6,687 bases of DNA from assembly GCA_025963265.1 (NCBI GenBank), contig JAOPUY010000132.1:1-6687 (forward strand), read 5' to 3'. Shown piece by piece: positions 4,392-6,687 of this stretch (positions within the stretch are counted from its first letter, which is position 1; each line of letters opens with the position of its first letter). Source of the DNA: Frankiales bacterium (GTDB lineage: Bacteria; Actinomycetota; Actinomycetes; Mycobacteriales; Jatrophihabitantaceae). A program made the position numbers and the translations under genes. The notes beneath the pieces are model-generated. The model was not told the DNA's origin and did no database searches. It worked only from the letters and a program-made list of their open reading frames with translations.

Positions 4392-5693
4392 ATGACGACA
4401 CTCGTAGTCAAGCCCAAAACCCGCCTGCTCGGAGCGACCGAGCGCTACCTGTGGCTCAGCGATCAGAACAGTCCCAAACACTTTGTGGTGATAGCCAAGA
4501 TCAGCGGCACGACCACGGCCACTGAGTGGGAGGCAGCGCTGCTTGGGTTGCAGGAGCGCCATCCCCTGTTACGGAGTGAGATTGAGCAGGATTCGACGGG
4601 GCGTCCCCGCTTCGTGACGGGCGGGCACGCGCCGATTCCGTTGCGCGTTATGCAACGTCACGACGACCGACAGGGGGAGGCCGAAGCCGAGCGTTTGCTG
4701 CGGGACCGCTTTCCAGCCACGGGCGGACCGATGCTGCGGGCGACGCTAGTCCACTCGCCCGGGGTCAGTGACATCATGTTGTGCGCCCATCACTCGATCG
4801 CCGACGGTGTGTGCATGGCTTCCCTGGTGCGAGATTGGGCGGCCATCACGGGCGGTGAGCTGATGGAACCGCTCGAGCTCAGTCCGCCGCACGACGAGGC
4901 CCTCGTCCGGCTCGCTGCGGCGGCACCCTTGGCGCCGGCAGCCGCACCGGCAGCTGCGCTCGGCGAGTCCGTGCTGCCCTGGAAGGACCGCAACGTCACC
5001 TGGGGTTCGCCGGAGCTCTCGATCACCAGTCGACGTCTGCCCGATGAGCTTGCCGGGCGACTGCTTGATCGAGCCCGCGCCGAGCGCACGACCATGCATG
5101 GCGCGCTCACCGCTGGACTGTTGCTCGCCGGTGCGCCCCACCGGCCCAAGTGGCGAGACCGACCGGTCCGCGTGATGTCGGCGGTCAACACGCGCCGTTT
5201 CACCGGGCTGGCCGACGATGAGCTCCTGCTATCTATCCTGTTTCCGCGGCTCAGTTATCGGTTGCCGGGCGCGGGCCAGCTGTGGGAGCTCGCCCGCCGC
5301 ATCACCGACGATCTTCATTCGACCTTGACCGTGGGCCAGGCGGCGGACTCGGTGAGACTCTTAGGCGAGTTCGTCGAGGAAGCTACGGTCTCGCAGGTCG
5401 CCGATGCCGAACTTACCGCGAGTGCCAATGACCTGCTTGTCTCGAACCTCGGACGGCTCGCTTTCCGCTCCGACGCGGGCCGGCTGCGGATCGAGGCGAT
5501 CTGGGGTCCGGCGGTTATCGTCGGCAATGAGGACGAGCAGATGGTCGGGGTCGCGACGCTGGAGGGCGCGATTCACCTTTTGCACACGAGTTATTCGCCG
5601 ATACAAGGGCTACTAGCTGACTGCGAGCGCGTCCTGACCGACGCGGTACGCGGGACGGGCCGTCCGCCGACCGCTTTCGCTTCTGCCTCATGA
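4392..5693 (+). CDS. Stand-alone condensation-type acyltransferase (HHxxxDG superfamily)
   Basis: This 433-residue protein belongs to the superfamily of CoA- or carrier-dependent acyltransferases that includes NRPS condensation domains, mycobacterial PapA proteins and alcohol O-acetyltransferases. The active-site motif HHSIADG is at 133-139, with His134 the expected catalytic base. The N-terminal half has the usual opening of the family: LLGATERYLWL near 12-22, then an RHPLLRSEI segment at 56-64. An Ala/Pro-rich linker (about 174-190) joins the two lobes. In the C-terminal lobe SNLGRL (351-356) sits where NRPS domains have DFGWG, which points to the PapA/alcohol-acetyltransferase branch rather than an NRPS module. 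It likely moves an acyl group from CoA or ACP to an alcohol or amine; the substrate cannot be read from the sequence. No carrier or adenylation domain is fused to it. Leu60 and Leu324 are TTA codons. It is divergent from the decarboxylase-family gene and convergent with pheA. Confidence 0.87.
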   Translation: MTTLVVKPKTRLLGATERYLWLSDQNSPKHFVVIAKISGTTTATEWEAALLGLQERHPLLRSEIEQDSTGRPRFVTGGHAPIPLRVMQRHDDRQGEAEAERLLRDRFPATGGPMLRATLVHSPGVSDIMLCAHHSIADGVCMASLVRDWAAITGGELMEPLELSPPHDEALVRLAAAAPLAPAAAPAAALGESVLPWKDRNVTWGSPELSITSRRLPDELAGRLLDRARAERTTMHGALTAGLLLAGAPHRPKWRDRPVRVMSAVNTRRFTGLADDELLLSILFPRLSYRLPGAGQLWELARRITDDLHSTLTVGQAADSVRLLGEFVEEATVSQVADAELTASANDLLVSNLGRLAFRSDAGRLRIEAIWGPAVIVGNEDEQMVGVATLEGAIHLLHTSYSPIQGLLADCERVLTDAVRGTGRPPTAFASAS

Positions 5694-5725
5694 GGTCGGG
5701 CCAAGGCAGGGGGATGCGCCAGGAT

Positions 5726-6687
5726 TTAGCTGCTCTCGGAGCGGCCGGAGTCGCGGACTTGGGCTAGCCAGATCTGAGCATCGCGGAACTCGGCGTTGGT
5801 CCGTCCCGGCGCGATTTGCCCCTGCTCCCCGTCTCGCCGAGCGTAGGAACCCAGGTACCGCACGTCGGCGCAGACCCGGTGCAACGCAGCGACGGCCTCG
5901 CCGACCCGCTCCTCGTTGATGTGGCCCTCGCAGTCGATGGTGAAGCAGTACTGCCCGAGCCGGCCCTTGGTCGGACGAGACTCGATACGCGTCAAGTTGA
6001 TGCTGCGGGTGCTGAACTCGGTCAGGATGTCGAGCAACGCCCCGGCGTGGTCCTCGCGCAGATACGTGACCAGCGTGGTGCGGTCGTTACCGGTTGGCGG
6101 CGGCGGAGTCATCGGACGGCTCAGCAGCACGAAGCGGGTGACGGCGCCGCGGTTGTCGGCGATGTCGTGGGCCAGCGTCTCGAGTCCAAACAGCTCCCCA
6201 GCCACCGGCGGCGCGACCGCCGCCTGGTACTCGCCGTGGCTCACCGCCTGCGCCCCGCCGGCCGTCGAACCGACCATGGCCACAGTGGCCGCGGGCAGGT
6301 TCGTCAGCAGGTAACGGCGGACCTGGGCCTCGGCGTGCGGGTGGGTCGCGATCGTCTTGACATCGGCCAGTGTGGTTCCCGCTCGTGCCAGCAGGTCGAA
6401 GACCACCGGTAGGAAGGTCTCGGCGGCGATGACCAGCGGGGAGCCCCCGGCCAACTCGTCCAAGGTCGCGGGCACCGCGCCCTCGACTGAGTTCTCCATC
6501 GGCACCACCGCCCCGTCGACCTCGCCTGCGCGCAGCGCGTCGATGGCTAGCGTGACCGTTCCATAGCCGACCAGGGTCGCGTTCGAGGCAGGCTGGTCGG
6601 CGACGATCGCTCGCGCGGCGGCGTGCGAGAAGGTCCCATCCGGGCCGAGGAATGCGTATCGCTGCGGCTTCAACGTCGAGTCAGACA
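5726..6687 (-). CDS. pheA: Prephenate dehydratase (5' end at or just beyond the window edge)
   Basis: This enzyme converts prephenate to phenylpyruvate in phenylalanine synthesis. Numbered from the TTG at 6673, the catalytic domain shows GPDGTFSHAA (10-19), VPMENSVEG (57-65), HPHAEAQ (111-117) and DNRGAVTRF (173-181) with the catalytic Thr179. A C-terminal ACT domain (about 199-280) has GALL (211-214) and ESRP (231-234), the family's phenylalanine-binding motifs, so feedback inhibition by phenylalanine is expected. About 35 tail residues follow the ACT domain. There is no chorismate mutase domain, so it is the monofunctional type found in actinobacteria. The TTG has no ribosome site, and the frame stays open upstream through S-D-S-T. 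The last two bases of the window read TG in frame, so an ATG or GTG start one base beyond the edge is likely. It is convergent with the acyltransferase gene, 32 bases apart, and probably a housekeeping neighbour. Confidence 0.94.
   Translation of the reverse strand, partial: SDSTLKPQRYAFLGPDGTFSHAAARAIVADQPASNATLVGYGTVTLAIDALRAGEVDGAVVPMENSVEGAVPATLDELAGGSPLVIAAETFLPVVFDLLARAGTTLADVKTIATHPHAEAQVRRYLLTNLPAATVAMVGSTAGGAQAVSHGEYQAAVAPPVAGELFGLETLAHDIADNRGAVTRFVLLSRPMTPPPPTGNDRTTLVTYLREDHAGALLDILTEFSTRSINLTRIESRPTKGRLGQYCFTIDCEGHINEERVGEAVAALHRVCADVRYLGSYARRDGEQGQIAPGRTNAEFRDAQIWLAQVRDSGRSESS

Noticed and set aside
5653..5665. Inverted repeat GGACGG-G-CCGTCC as a terminator between the convergent genes
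   Set aside because: It lies inside the acyltransferase coding region, about 30 bases before its stop codon, and no T-run follows on either strand.
5686..5695. CCTCATGAGG palindrome over the acyltransferase stop codon
   Set aside because: The two-base centre is too small for a stable RNA hairpin and there is no T-run. A 10-bp palindrome in GC-rich DNA is unremarkable.
5816..6412. Plus-strand open frame of 198 codons
   Set aside because: It is antisense to pheA, whose motifs are all intact. No family features are seen in the shadow translation.

Overview
This window looks like chromosomal DNA from a high-GC Gram-positive (actinomycete). Codon third positions are G/C-rich, GTG starts and possibly a TTG or other alternative start are used, and the proteins resemble actinobacterial biosynthetic enzymes. 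I cannot name the genus. Six protein-coding genes are supported, preceded by a repeat-rich gene-free stretch at the left edge.

Layout, left to right. Positions 1-445 carry no gene I can support. They hold a decamer array (1-60), a 16-bp palindrome (69-84), a 51-bp tandem repeat (119-347) and a hexanucleotide run (344-379). A leftward gene set follows: a ketoacyl synthase III (KSIII; 446-1528), a stand-alone FabD-type acyltransferase homologue (1557-2534) and a short-chain dehydrogenase (2549-3322). They are closely spaced, so they probably form one operon transcribed SDR -> AT -> KSIII. Upstream of it, 3460-3499 holds three perfect heptamers phased at 11 and 22 bp, which looks like an operator for an OmpR-type winged-helix activator (SARP or PhoP class). 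A leftward carboxymuconolactone-decarboxylase-family gene (3503-4078) lies behind that. A 313-bp divergent intergenic region (4079-4391) carries two perfect palindromes and a second phased array of the same heptamer. A rightward stand-alone condensation-type acyltransferase (4392-5693) comes next, and it converges on a leftward prephenate dehydratase gene, pheA (5726 to the right edge).

Working model (inference). KSIII extends a starter acyl-CoA with malonyl-ACP, the SDR reduces the resulting 3-ketoacyl group, and the AT homologue selects, loads or removes acyl groups. The condensation-type enzyme then passes an acyl group to an alcohol or amine. KSIII/AT pairs are known from type II polyketide pathways with non-acetate starters (ZhuH/ZhuC, FrnI/FrnK, DpsC/DpsD). 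No carrier protein, KS-alpha/beta pair, regulator or transporter lies in the window, so the set either borrows a host ACP or continues to the left. pheA is most simply a housekeeping neighbour.

The most notable points are the missing substrate-carboxylate arginine in the AT homologue, the shared phased heptamers in two promoter regions, and three TTA codons within four codons of the SDR gene with two more in the acyltransferase gene.
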